Source: Coniferiporia sulphurascens
Taxonomy: Eukaryota > Basidiomycota > Agaricomycetes > Hymenochaetales > Hymenochaetaceae
Direction of reading: 5' to 3'
NCBI GenBank assembly: GCA_002794785.1
Contig: NBBA01000017.1
Location: 186,001-250,000, forward strand
DNA length: 64,000 bases
Under the pieces are notes generated by a model that saw only the letters and a program-made list of their open reading frames with translations, did not search any database and was not told the origin of the DNA. Of this stretch, positions 35,801 through 48,420 are shown piece after piece (within the stretch, counting starts at the first letter, position 1; each line of letters begins with the position of its first letter). A program made the translations under genes and the position numbers.

Positions 35801-37101
35801 CTTGTCGCCTCCCCGACGAGTGCCGTTACAGGTCCTCCGAGAGCCAGTTCAGCCGTACCGGTTGTTAGTGGGTTTGACGACGATGCATGGACCAACCGCC
35901 CCAGTTCTACGCAACCTTTGGCACCTACTCCTCTCGCTGCTCAGCCACCATCTGCTCCGGCACCAGTCCAATCACCTCCAGTAGCCCCTGCTCCTCCACC
36001 TGCACCAGCTCCTCCCCCTCCACCTGCCTCGGCTCCGGCCCCAACTGCTGCGCCCGTACCAACTGCAAATGGTTTGGCGCGTACGACAGAGTCCGACGTT
36101 TTCGAGCAACTCGCTCGTCTCAGCGCGCTGAAGACACAAAGTCCGGTGTCGACCTCGCCTGCTCCGGCCTCGGCTCCGCCGTCTGCCATTTCTTCTCCCC
36201 TCCCACCCAGCTTCCGGAACGGCTTGGGCATACCTTCGCCCGTTCCAATGGGTCAGTTACAGAATCAGATCGTCGCCATGCCTCAGAATAACGGTCCCCG
36301 GGGGCCTTTCGCACCCGTCCCTGCAAACCAGAATCTCCTCCAGCCTCTCATTCCCACAACAACTGGATTCAATAGTTTTGTCCCAACACGCCCCGGAAGC
36401 ACTCCGTCAATGTTCAACACGCCCTCCCCACAACCGTCCTTCCTTAGCACCCAACCCACAGGGTTCCCAGGTCTGATGTCCTCGCAACCCACAGGCTTTC
36501 CTGGATCTATCAACATGCAGCCCACGGGCTTCCCTGGCGCTCCCAACCAACAACCTACAGGATTCCAGGGTGGTATGAGCTCGCAGCCTACGGGCTTCCC
36601 TGGTGGGATAGCTCCGCAGCCAACCGGCTTCCAGATGTCCGGTCCTATAATGTCGCAAACCACAAGCTATCCCGGAGCATTGGGTGCTGGGCCGTTCACG
36701 GGCGGGAGGACGTTCGCGCCGCTGCAACCCAGTATGTATCATCTTGCGGCATTGCTAGTTTTGTGTTTAATCTCACCCCTACTTGTTCAGATTTCACCGG
36801 ATACAACCCTGGATTCGGACAGGCGTCCTCGCCTCCACCTGTTCCTCCTCTACCCTCAAACGTATCCAATAACAACACTTCGCCTGCAAACATATTCGCC
36901 CAGATGAAATCGGGAACATTTGGAAACGACAATGCGCCCCAACCTGGTGGTAAGTCCTTATGAGATTTAAATCCAGGATCATGACTCTAAGCACTGCTGG
37001 CAGACAAATATGATTCGTTGCGACCTCAACCCACAGGCTGGGGGATGCAAGGTACAACGACGGGGTATCAGAATGGAGGATATTCAGGACCATTTTATTA
37101 G
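32898..37101 (+). CDS. SLA1: Actin cytoskeleton-regulatory / endocytic protein SLA1
   Basis: Endocytic coat adaptor linking cargo and clathrin to actin assembly at cortical patches. Eleven exons: 32898-33022, 33079-33154, 33215-33394, 33443-33550, 33600-33782, 33849-34403, 34463-34755, 34826-34923, 34983-36731, 36791-36949 and 37004-37101, giving 1207 residues. Domains: SH3-1 (VLKASYDYEPQSEDEIAIKE), SH3-2 (VVKALYDYDASAPGELSVKE), SH3-3 (VTVLYDFTADGDDELSVQEG), and a charged coiled coil near residues 420-500. The SHD1 cargo-binding domain (RLWHDRTGQFKVEAEFLGF) and a SAM-like SHD2 (DWFDFFLSAGCDVDDCTRY) follow. Then come a Pro/Ala-rich region and C-terminal QPTGFPG repeats. The start at MAAHTSYLAV matches the family; an in-frame ATG at 32868 would add ten residues. 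Confidence 0.95.
36441..36676 (+). repeat. QPTGFPG repeat array in the SLA1 C-terminus
   Basis: Six to seven imperfect copies of a unit reading L/M/I-x-x-Q-P-T-G-F-P/Q-G. In yeast, Sla1 repeats of the LxxQxTG type are substrates of the Prk1/Ark1 kinases, which disassemble the coat. The match suggests conserved regulation. Confidence 0.75.
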
Positions 37102-37269
37102 TCTCTGTACTTTATACCCGCCAACCCTTCATCCTAGGAGATATCTACGACTAAAAGCAAATGCAACACAACTAATGCAGAAGTTACATACATGCAAAAA
37201 GCAAGGAATAATAAATATGTCTTAACGACACGAGAATATGGTATATCGTTATAATGAGAGTATGTAATG

Positions 37270-40200
37270 TTATGACCGTTCTATGATACCCTGGAATTGG
37301 CCGACGCGCACGAAATAGCCTCGTAGGTGTGAGCGCACTTCCGAAGAAAGGTCTCGAGCAAGTAGTTCCGCGGCTAAGGGGTAGATTGCGGGAAGGTACC
37401 TGCCAAACTGATCACAATGTTAGTATTTACGGCCGATACGCGGGACGTAAACATTCTTACTGCTTTATCGTCAAGACGACAGAATCCTTGAACAATCCGA
37501 GCAACGACAGGCATAAAGGCGGAAATGTTTTTGGCGGAGGCTTCCATCCGAAGCTTGTTGAAATCCGAGATGACCCCTAGACCAAGACTGAAGAAATTTA
37601 ACGTCAGAATCTAAACAATGTGAAGCAAAAGCATCTTCGCTCACGGCAGGAATTTATCAGCGACCTGAGGCCTTAATGCCAAGTGCTTGGGACGGGGATC
37701 GTAATACATTCGGCAAAGCACAGTGACCAACGTGTCGGCACTACTCGTCTCCTGTTTGAGCAAGTTGGGCAGATGCTTCATGAAACCTGAGGGCGCGTCA
37801 GGCCCAAAATTAAAATTAAAAGTTGCACTCATGTGGCAACTTACCGACTTTCCACAAAGCGGTCCGTAACTCCTTGTCCTCGTTAAACATCCGAGCAAAC
37901 TGATAGCTGTGATCCAATACCCCCATCAGACGAAGTAAGTGTTCAGGCGGTATTGTTTCGTAAACCTCGTCATTTTGAAGAAGTTCATTGGTCGTCTCAA
38001 TAAGCAAGAGCTGCAAAACACATTTGACGATGATCTGCTTAAATATACGTCTTCGCTCGCTCGCGGAAACCCTGACGCCATTCCTGCTCTCGCCGTTCGC
38101 CTGGAGGGGAGCAGGAATGATTGCCACCCCCGTAGCGTCTGTTAAAGTGTTATTATTGTCTTTCTTGCGAGTGGCTGACGGCGGATTTACCTGGTGAATC
38201 AGATAGGTCTGGTGAGCTTCCATCAACGTCAGTGCGCAAGTTCTCGTCAAATAATTGATGCGGAGTCGTGGTTTTGAAAAGTTTGACAAATGTGGTTACT
38301 ACGCGCTCCCACCTCGCCGCACTGAGTTTCTTGACGTTCTTCTCTAGCAATTGCTGGAGACACGAAGTCCCTATTCGGGCGAGAGTATCGTTTTCTAACA
38401 ACGGGGTAAGTAAGACACAGCTTTATGCTGAGCACGCATCCCACCTTGGCAGATGCAGACACATAGCAAGTCCAGGAGACCGTCTAAAAATCGCTCCAGC
38501 GTTTCAAAGTAGAAGGTGTACAAATCGATTAAATCTCTGAGGGCTTGAATCATGGTCGTCGATAGCCATACGCTCATGTCTTCCTGTGTGCTCCAACGCG
38601 ACAGGTCGGACGAGTTTTTCAGGACAGCAAAAATGGGGAATAGCAGCTCCTGGCAGACGGTATCCCAAAACTCTACGCTGAATGTTGAACCGTGCGTCTT
38701 GAGTGCAATAAACAGAGAGTCGAGTGCCCTTTGGTTCGTTATTTAAATTAGACTAAGCACGTATGAGAAGCAACAAATAATAGAAACCCACAGACGTCGA
38801 ACTTCCAAGTCTTCACCATTCATGATAACATCGTAGAAGCTGAATAAAACAGGGAACCAATATTTAATCATTGCATCATCTGTCGGTTGGGACTGCGTGT
38901 TGTCGGGATTTCGGGAGGTATTGAGCGTACAATCGGGGCATTCAAGCATGGTAGGTATGACACCACGAAGCATAGCAATGGCGAGAAGACTGATCTTCTG
39001 GAACTTGCTCACTTTGCAGAAGTCAGTGATACAAACAGTCATATCTGCAAAAGCACCATTTCGGACCACATCAGAGAAGTGATCTTTATTCAGCCGGGTA
39101 ACAACCTCAAATGCCGAGTTGACTATTCGCTCTAAAGTTGATCACATCAGCGGGATCATGAGCTTCAGATCGATGTGAACACTGACCAGTAAGAACTTTT
39201 GACGCCGCAGAAAACACGCTGAATAGCGTCCTCCAACCTGATACGAAGTTGTGCACACGCGCTTGAATCATTTGTTGAAGACATTGAAGTACCTGAACAA
39301 AACGTTGGCAAAATGATGTATCCCCACATTATGAGGCTCACCATGTCCCGAATGTCAGGATTGCTATTGTGGGTCATCGTGTACTCAAAAGGTTTCAAAA
39401 AATCCTTTTGAAACTTGAAGTGAGGCAGCTCTTCCTTTTCAAGGAAGCGCATCGCAAGTTGCCGTAAAGCGTCCAACGCAAAGAATCCGACGTGCGGATT
39501 ATGATGACAGCACACCTGCAACTCGCTTAGCAGAGAAACAACTATCATCCGCTATCGTTACGACGCGCACCTGGTTAAAATGCTCGCCGATAATTTCCCA
39601 CAGGTTAGACCATTCCAGACGGATACGACCCATATTGTAATATGAGATCTCCACTAGCTTTTGCAGACTGAAGAGCCTAGGGTGTTCTGAAAGACCGGAC
39701 GATTGGATTTCTTCCCATGATACCGCACTTAAGGCGCGTACGAATTCGACAATAGCAGTCTGGGAAATTCTTAAAAGGCAGTAGAAAGACTCAGCCGGAA
39801 CCACTCACCCCAGACAGGTAATGACTAAGCGAAAAAACCATGTCTGTTGCAACAGTGAAATGCGTTGATCGGCTTTCGTTTACCAGTTCTTCGGTAGGCA
39901 TTTTTCTCGGTTTCCTAAACATTTCGTTAATAGAGTTTAGGGTATAAGGGCCAGCTTAATACTTGCCCTTTAGTACGGCCAGCGTCCGGAAGATCGATGC
40001 CACTGCTAATAAGTTGCATCCTCTCAAGCTGACTGACGCATGTGAGGACTTCGTGCCATGAACCCCGGAGATGGTTGCCTTCAGTGACTGCAATGTCCAG
40101 CAGGGCCTTAATGGCCTCCATGTTCTTCGCCTTCATTTCACCCAAGTTGTTGAGGAAAGTAAATTTGGCGAGCGTGGTTACGAATGCGTTACGCTCCAGC

Positions 40201-43200
40201 TCGACGTCAAAGAAACAGGCTATCCTTATGGCACATTTAAAACCTTCCAAGCAAAGATCAACTACTTCCAGATCACTGGTGTCGGTTAAAGGCCCTGAAA
40301 TTCCAGCCAGAAACGGTATCCAGGCTACTTCAAACATAGGTCTTACATGCACAAAATGTGAGGCACTGAAGAACTGATCGCTCCCCTTCGAACCACGGCG
40401 TTGTGAGCGCATCAGGGTCTTGAAAAGGGCCTTTTCGGAGTTTCAATAATACGAAGTATATTTATTATATCACGGCTTACCTCAGTCTTATTAGCCATAC
40501 CCAATGACTGCATGACATACGCCTCTTTTTGCAGGTCACGACCAACGTTTGCAAGCGCATTAGCGATGCCTGGCCCCTGCATTGGCAGAATCAACCCAGC
40601 GTCAATCTCGTCTTTCATGCGAATCTCGTTTGACACAATCTCATCGTAAATCGCGGAAAGGAGATCGTCCGGAAGGTTGGCACCATCGTTAATGCCTCTA
40701 TTGTTTTTGATGAAATCATCCTTCGTCATTCGTTTCTTAACCTGTGGATTATGAGCGTCCGTGTTCAGCAAGATTGTCGAGTAGGATAAAACGTATGCAG
40801 TATCTAATTATTTCATGAGTTAAAAGCTGCCTTCCAGAACTTGAGAGAAACGGACCGGCATTCGCAAACGGCGTCTGTGAGTTTCCTGCAATGTATCGCT
40901 CCGCAAATTTTAACATGTAACGGTCGATTTTCTGCGCCTCTCCGGGGAGACGGAAGGATTGCAAAAAGAGTCGAAGCGCATTCACGAACGGTAAACTTGA
41001 AAAATCTAACTGGTCCACAAAAGCGTGCATGATGGCGATATTTTCGTCATCACTTCGTAATTAATGATCAGTACAAGGATAAAGACGGAAAGAAGGAATT
41101 GAACTAACCCCTCCCCGAGATACTCGCCGATAGCCACCTTGCTCAGACCGTCGGTAGCTAACAAGAACTTTGCTATTTCGGCAGGCTCTCGGCCCGCGAT
41201 AAATCCATTCTCCAAAAGAAATTCAATGCCCTTTTTAGGTTTGTAATTAAATCTTTTGATGCCTTCCTGGAGTATAGTCTTCCGCTGCTTCGCGCTTTCA
41301 AATCTTTCGGGATCGTCTGAGAGTTCTGGTGTGGGTACTCTTGACGTGTCATTTCCGCTTGCAGGTGCAGAAAGCTTGTCAAGCGATACATCAGAGACCA
41401 TGCCGTCGATCCTTGAGCCACTTGCAGATGAGGGCGGGATAATGGCGTCCACTCCAGCGTCAGTGGCATTTTTCCCGGCGGCAGTACCCCAAGCTACCAA
41501 TGAGCGCAGCACGGCAACAAGCGATTCTAGACCCTGACGTTTCATCTGCTGCTCAGACATTCCCAAAGTGTGGTTATCTGCGTTGCCTGGCACGGCCAAA
41601 GCCGTCGTACTTAGAGCTGGCGGAACATTTGAAGAATGTTGTTGGGACTTCGCCGAAGGGTTTAAAGCAGGACTTGTGGGGTCGTTTGACTTAGGCACAG
41701 GTGCATTGGAGTGTGTTGATGCAATTTTAGAAATGGTATTCATGAGGCTAAAACAAAGGGATGTCACCGAGATAGCACGAAGAACCGAGGCTATAGAATA
41801 CGTACTGCTCATATATGTTATCAGCTGCTTCGCGATCACAGTCATAATTGAGATATATTTCAACCAAGGCTTGAGGATCTTGACATAACCGCTGAAGCAT
41901 TCCAAGGATCACAGACTTTTGCTTTAACGTGGATGTTTTCATCTCGAGGATTGGGATGAAAATCTCATGGAAGAAGACCTCGATTTCTTTCTGCATAAAT
42001 TCGATTGATCAACTGCACGCTGGAAATAGTGTGTTGAACATACCTTCAATTTTGTCCTCATCCCGGAGAGCACGCGCCAGAAAATCTCTACGCTAATCTC
42101 AAAGACCTGAGGTACAGGACTAAGAGCATTGCGACTGATACTCAGGCACAGATACTGTTTTGTTGCGTTGATGAATGACGTAGCTTCATTCGAAGATGCA
42201 GAGTGAATGATAGACGAGGGATCAACAAAAACTTGCATGTGCGAGTTTAAGATTGTAAGGACGAGATGCAGGGAAACGAGCTTTGAGCGCATTGCATGAG
42301 ATTTCAGATCGCGTTCACTAATGGACTTAGGGCGTAAGAAAAAAATATGAACATTAGTCGGTTTGAGATATTACCTTTCAGTGTTGAGGTTCTTCATCGT
42401 CAATTTGCACAGAGCACGAAAAACGAGAAAAGCATCCTTGAAAAACAGATCATTGGTAGAGATCGCATGAGTCGGGTAACCGCCTTCAGCCAGATGATCA
42501 TTGGGGTTGTGGTCTTCAAAAGCTTGTCTGTCGGGCGCCAGAAACGGTTGCTTTGAGTGGCAAAAGTACGATAAAAGAATGCACAACGTACAGTGTTGTC
42601 CTTTCCGTTCCAGGAGACTGAACATTGACATCATGGGAATCATTCCAATCCACTGTCACACCTTCTGCCGCTTTTTCCTCATTTGCCTTTTCTGACAACT
42701 CTTCATCTACATCGTTTGGAGGCGTCAATGGTGGTAATGGATATGTGTCGGGAGTAGAAGGGGTTAACGACGGCCGTTTTGAAGATGGTCTACTCCTAAA
42801 GCCCGAGCTATCAGGCTTAGGGGATTGCGGAACGCCACTGTCTATCGATTCACTGCGGTTGCCGCTAACCTTGCATCGCGTGAACACATGATGCACCATT
42901 TGTGTGAGTCCTCCTTGCGCTACAGTCTGATTTACGGGGTCGGAACTAAGGAGAAAGATGTTATAGACGGTCCGGACAGCCCTAAGTAGCGAAGACTGAT
43001 GAACAAGGAGAACAGGGGACAAAACAAGGGAGAGTAAGGCCTTGACGATCTGCAAGGAGACGGCGTCGGGCGCCGTTTCTGAATGACATGCGGTGATGGT
43101 GTGAGTGACGATGTCTACCAAAGTAGGCGGACGCAGGTTTGTCTGCGATTCCGAAGCGAAGCCTTTGGAGTTCGGGGCGGGAGAGGCAGGCGGGGAGGCC

Positions 43201-44066
43201 AAAGATTGCCTATGGTCTACATGTCCGTCAGCCTCAAGGAAGAAGGAGTGTGAGATGAGCTTGGAGATGCAGTCCAAGCTCGCAGTCTGCAGCTTCTCGT
43301 TCCCCGTCTCGCATGCCAATCTCAATGGCTCAAAGATGTCGCGTGGCCTGTCCCCACCTTGACCTGCCCTGACCATGCTCAAAGCTTTCTCGACGGCCTC
43401 TTTAAGTTGTGGAGACCTTTTCGCTTCCCTGGACGCGGCAATGGTTTCCAGTGCGCTTGAAATGAGCACGACAGACACCGTAGTTCCCTTCGACATAGTC
43501 AAGCTTCGATTGTGTCCAGCAGTACTAATTGGACTGGAAAGTGATTCAGACGTGCTCTTGCGCCCAAAAAGGCGAGCCGTGAGCGGCGTTCCGGGTCTCG
43601 AGGATTGCGCTCGTTCGGTGCCATGCTCGTCCGGGAGCCGAGCAAGGGGCGGCGATTTTTCGACGGGAGTAGGCGGCGCTTCAAGGGTTATCTCTTGAAG
43701 TGACTCTTTAGCGCCTGGTTGTTGTGAAAGCTCTTCAATTTCTTCAAGTGCTTTAGCAGGCGGAGTCGGGGGGGTCGGCGGTGGGATTTCGGCCAAGCTC
43801 GGTACCTTCTCATGTCGAACAGCACCGTTTTGCACGTCTGGAGACGCTGGCAGATCCTTGGATTCATTCGCATCACCGTTTGTATGCGACAAATAAGTGT
43901 CTACACCAGGAGAGTCGTCCACCCGATTTTCTGGCACATCGAGATCGCGGTCGTGACCTAGTGCGGGTGCGTCCGGTGGAGAAGGCTCTTCTGTTGATGA
44001 GCTCGGAAAGTCGGATGACGGCGGCAAGGGCTGCTGCGCTACTTCATCGACGCCGGCAGGCTGCAT
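37270..44066 (-). CDS. SEC7: ARF guanine-nucleotide exchange factor SEC7 (BIG family)
   Basis: Activates ARF GTPases at the trans-Golgi. Nineteen exons from 44066 down to 37270: 44066-42592, 42527-42375, 42317-42044, 41990-41806, 41747-41109, 41052-40856, 40803-40481, 40430-39967, 39914-39809, 39759-39571, 39515-39342, 39292-39187, 39131-38792, 38728-38445, 38394-38191, 38138-37845, 37786-37645, 37587-37461 and 37407-37270. Total 1937 residues. After a Pro/Glu-rich N-terminus come the DCB region ([20 protein letters not shown]) and HUS box area ([16 protein letters not shown]). The SEC7 domain has the catalytic Glu in IGEYLGEG, then [21 protein letters not shown] and [23 protein letters not shown] repeats follow, with [33 protein letters not shown]. 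Exon 8 ends at a GC donor. Confidence 0.95.
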
Positions 44067-44488
44067 GGCTGCCGTCTATAGTCTAGACGAAGGGAGTCGA
44101 GCAAGCCACGATTCCGACGTTGACGACGCCCAGGGTCCGGCGCGTCTCCGTGCAACACCGAGTAATATCCAGTCACACGTCACAGCACCTGCCGATATGA
44201 TTGGAAATCCAGGCACAGTAGGAGTTGCGGCTCTGCTGAGAAGAACGTTGTACTGATAATCACTGGTCCGCCAGAGGTGTCCAATTACCTCATGGTTGAA
44301 GACTTTATTCAATTCTATTCCAACTTTGGGACTTATTTATGAGATACTCGCAGTCCGGACGTAGAATACGGCAGTGGAACAAGGCCGATAAGTACTTACC
44401 TAATATATGATGTTCTAATCCTTAGAAGAAGTATAGTAACGGTCACACAATAGAATCTCGCAGAACGCCACCATAGTTCATACCAGCC
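44067..44488. promoter_or_regulatory. Divergent promoter region, SEC7 / TRAPPC2L
   Basis: About 420 bp between two start codons. No gene or clear TATA element was assigned. Confidence 0.45.
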
Positions 44489-45099
44489 ATGGCGCCTCAA
44501 TTGCAGCTGCAGGCCGTCGCGTTTATCTCTTCTCAAAACCACCCGATTCTAATACGCTCGTTCTCTCCAAGGACACAGGATGATCTGAAATATCACTACA
44601 TTGCGCACACGAGCCTGGATGTCATTGATGAGCGAAGTGAGTCCCTATAGACAATGGTGCTGATCTTCAACACCAATGGACATTGCGAAGCCGGCCCAAA
44701 TAGCAAGTCGAGCGAGTGTTACCTTGGCCTGCTCTATGCTATGGAGGATGTGGCAGTTTATGGTTATATTACACCGCTCAAAGTCAAGATCGTGCTTTCG
44801 TTGGGCCTGACTGACTCTGTGGTCCGTGACGCTGATGTTACAATGGTACGTAAAATCTTAGCTTTGGAGTTTATGCTCTTACGCTCATGTCCGTAAAGAT
44901 TTTTCGAGCGTTACACATGGCTTACTTTCAGTCACTTGCTAACCCCTTCCTCCGCCTCGACGCGCCGTACGAGGCGACATCTGACCATGCTGCTCTTCTG
45001 GTTCAGGGGGGCAGGCGCTGGAAAGGTTTCAGGAGACGCGTCGATGACATTGGACGAGCCCTTGGAGCTAATGTATCAAGTAGTAATGACGAAGTTTGA
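44489..45099 (+). CDS. Trafficking protein particle complex subunit 2-like (TRAPPC2L)
   Basis: Longin/sedlin-fold subunit of the TRAPP tethering complexes acting in ER-Golgi and Golgi traffic. Three exons: 44489-44636, 44691-44845 and 44899-45099, giving 167 residues. The N-terminal strand-helix pattern LQAVAFISSQNHPILIRSF is followed by HYIAHTSLDVIDER. The family block is ECYLGLLYAMEDVAVYGYIT, then LKVKIVLSLGL, IFRALHMAYFQSLANPFLRLD and WKGFRRRVDDIGRALG. All are in the order of TRAPPC2L rather than TRAPPC2. Length is normal to slightly long because of the Ser-rich end after RALGANVS. Confidence 0.88.
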
Positions 45100-45537
45100 G
45101 AAGCTTACGAACCACTTCACGGTGTTCGATTAGTCCGCCTCGCAAACGGGTGACAGTTACGACACTCGTAGCCTTATCCTTCACCACCCACTCAACATAA
45201 CGGGTGGAAAAGTTGCATCCATTAAGCAAGAGCGAACAGAGGCAAGGCTTCGGCGTATCGACATTTCGCATTACTGGACCAACTAAATGTTGCAGGTAGA
45301 CCTTTTGACGGTTTTTATGGCGGCGCACAATTGTGCTCGTTTACCACACAATTTGCGCCTCCAACTCCCGGGATCTTCAGGGATATTATAACCAAGAGAA
45401 ATACGGCCTTTCTATTGACCCAGTATGTTCAAAATTGCGAGTATTGGGACAGATACGAGGTCCACAAATAAAAACTACAATTAGTACGGTGTTTACTTGA
45501 TACACTTCTCTTTTTTATTCTTTCAAGCTTCTTGAAT
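45100..45537. other. Convergent spacer, TRAPPC2L / deoxyhypusine synthase
   Basis: About 440 bp between two gene ends. No gene is recognised; terminators are presumed. Confidence 0.5.
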
Positions 45538-46868
45538 TCACTCTCTCGCGTCCTTTGCGAAAGTTGCTGCTACCAGCATCGGAAAAACCAGTGTCGCATC
45601 TGCAAATACCTGCATCATCTTAGAATTATGTCTGATACGAGCAATATTAGCTGTACCCACCTTCACGGATTCTGCACCCGCACGTATTTTCCCCCAGGAC
45701 ACCGCCTCGTCTGGTCTTGCACCTGAGTCTGAGCCATCAAACTCCTGACCAGTGTTCTGCGGCAGCAGTCAGCACATAAGCAAAATGACAATAATCTCGT
45801 CCCCACAATATAAACGGAATAATCAGCGCCATTTCGCTAGAGATGTATGTTAGCCCATGGTTCTCCAGAATGAGTGCATATAGCTTACAATTAACATAGC
45901 GTTCGCGATCTGGTGCTTGCACACCCCTCCGCCTAAAATAATCATTCCGGCTTTCCTCGATTTCCTGGAAAGTTCATTCAGGTTCCAGATATCCTTCACG
46001 ATGTCGATGACGAGCCCGGGAGAGCGGAAGGAGTGGAAGTAAATCATGTCCCCCAGCGAACCGTCCGTCAATGCAGGACAAAAAACTGGAATATTGTTCT
46101 ATTAAATCCAAGCTCAGCAGGGATATACATGAGTGGGAGGCAGTGTATACTTTGTATGCCCAGTAGTACACAGACTCCTCGTTATTAATCTCCTTCCCCA
46201 GTCGGCGAATGACGGCGCTCGGCGTCCAAACCTCCCCCGTCGTTTTTTGCTCGGCGAGCATTGTGTCAAGAATCGGTGTAAGCCAATCCTCAAACTTGCA
46301 GTAATTGTCATTAGGCACAATAAGGTTTCCAATCCTGTTCATGCCGCGCTTACGCAGGTCGGCACCGTCGAGGTTCCACTCCGCGAGATAAGTCTTACCG
46401 AGACATTTAATGAAGTCCTCCTCGATTCCACCGGCAGTAGTCACAATCGCAGCGACGTGATTATGCTTCACAAGATGCAAGATAACCTCGCGTAGTCCGG
46501 AGGAAATGAGGTTGGATGTGTAGCCCAGGAAAATCTGACAGCGAGTCTGCGCGCGGACTTCCGGAGATCTGTACTCCTCCGACTCGTCCTCCGTGAGAGG
46601 CTCATCCGCAAGGCGCCATTTGCGCTAAAGATTATTTAGTTCCCAGGAGGTTAATCCAAACAGCGAGCCTCGGTACCATTTTGTTGACGATATGGATTGC
46701 CCGTCCGAAACTCGTCGCTTGAAAGCCAATGCGTTCATAGCTGCCTAGAAAGTCTTGTAAACTTAGATCTTTGTCAAAATTCGGGCCTTCAACAGATACA
46801 GAGTCCTCCGGGACTGGCTGTGAGGATTGCAGAACTGCTGCTGAGGCTCCTGAGGGAATGTTTTCCAT
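45538..46868 (-). CDS. Deoxyhypusine synthase
   Basis: NAD- and spermidine-dependent enzyme that makes deoxyhypusine on eIF5A, the first step of hypusination. Six exons: 46868-46677, 46624-46151, 46098-45889, 45836-45807, 45756-45661 and 45609-45538, giving 357 residues, the usual size. Motifs: [23 protein letters not shown] near residue 40, [31 protein letters not shown] (NAD-binding), [28 protein letters not shown] and [16 protein letters not shown]. The active-site Lys sits in [13 protein letters not shown]. The ending [20 protein letters not shown] is typical. The ATG at 46868 gives a short variable leader as in other fungi. The product appears intact. Confidence 0.95.
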
Positions 46869-48420
46869 GGTCGTGTAAATAAGAATTGAGCTGAAGAAGC
46901 GGATTGTAGTACTGCTTAAAAGACGAAGTTGAAAATTGAAAGCTATGTTACGTAATAACCACCCGTTACTGTTACTAAGCCGCACCAGTAAGTAAGCAAT
47001 GGTCTGGCTTCAAGAAACCCCAGGCCACTGGCACACACCCTCACTGATTATGTGCGGAAGGTGAGGGAGACTCCTTCTGATTGAACCTTTACAGGTAGCT
47101 ATTGACTCCGTAAAACTTCGATTGAGTCCGTACTTAGACGACCGTCTTTAGGAGAATCCCTCAGGCCGCCGTCCTTCTGCTTCCCATACTATTATTGATG
47201 TCAGTCTAACCTCGTACTTACTTCGTTAGGATATACTTACTGGTCGGGGCCTTCAATGCTCACGGAAAAATCTATGGTTGTGCCTTGCCTTTAATTTAGC
47301 CACAAACTGAGATTTGGCGATCATGCGTCCCAGACAACGTTTTCCGCTCTCGGCATCAACAGTCTTTTCTGTTCCCTCCAAGAGCTCCTCTCCCACTTCT
47401 CGGTCTCTTCTGTTTCTCACAGCTCCCAGGATATAATAATGTGCGTTTCTACTGTTCTTACACAGTCTTTACGTGTTCCGGGCATGAGTCGACGACTTCG
47501 GCATCGAGGAACTCGAACTCGATACTTGCTCACTAGCATGCTAAATACGTCTATTGTACCAGCCTAATTATGCAGCACGATAGCTGTGACCGCTCCTTTT
47601 ACCCTGAACTCTGTAGCCCCGACCTACGCTGTGATCTCGGTGCTTATGATCCAGGCAACATGCCTCACGCTTCTTCGCTTTAATGGCAGCTACTTTTGAC
47701 CCTTTGCCTTTTTTGTCCTCTGCCTACACACAGGCCATTTGCCTACTTTTGATCATTTGCCTACACACAGGACATTAAGTTATATAACGTTCGCACGGCA
47801 ATTATCCTTTTCGGACCGCGAAGAAAGCGAAATAACGATCCGTCACAAAAGTCCCCACAGTGTTAAAATAAAATAAATAAATGGCAATCACGACTCCCGA
47901 TTTTCAAAGGGGAAGCAAAAGCCAGACCCACCCTTGACTGGACCGGTGCGCTTCCAGCCAGGCTCTTTTATCTGAATGGATTCACTAGCCTTCCCCTGGT
48001 AACCGCCGCATACGCGCACTGGTCTCGCGCAGCTCGTTCTAATTGGTCTCTGTGGCCGTCGGTCGTGCTGAAGATCAACTGTTCGTAAAGGTTCCTATTT
48101 TTTCAGCAATACTTGACGGGATCTATACCCCTCAAAATATCAAGTACGAGGATACCTCTTGTCGCTGCGCATTGCGTATGCCCTTTCTAACGGATCCCGA
48201 AGGATCACGGAAGTCATTCTTGACCAATAAATCACAATGACACAGAATCTGGAGTGCAGTCACTTAAGGTCCAAGCTATTTACTTGCGACCGCACCCCAA
48301 CCTTTTCGTCCGACCTCTATCTTCTCCCCTTTCTTTAATCGCGATGTTTTCTGTATTTAAAGTTTCCTTCCTCTGCACCGGTCTTTGAGTACCCACTCAC
48401 GATAGATCCAGAAAACAATA
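46869..48420. other. Gene-poor region upstream of deoxyhypusine synthase
   Basis: About 1.55 kb with no recognised gene. It contains the deoxyhypusine synthase promoter, a pair of 19-bp direct repeats near 47.7 kb and pyrimidine-rich stretches. Confidence 0.5.
47721..47776. repeat. Pair of 19-bp near-identical direct repeats
   Basis: TGCCTACACACAGGNCATT occurs at about 47721-47739 and 47758-47776, differing at one base, with a partly similar TTTGCCT-rich spacer. It may be a small tandem duplication. No function is seen. Confidence 0.7.

Noticed and set aside
47505..47560. Possible minus-strand tRNA from a GTTCGAGTTC-like box and a stem
   Set aside because: The hairpin gives a nine-base loop and no anticodon or acceptor stem; it does not fit a tRNA.
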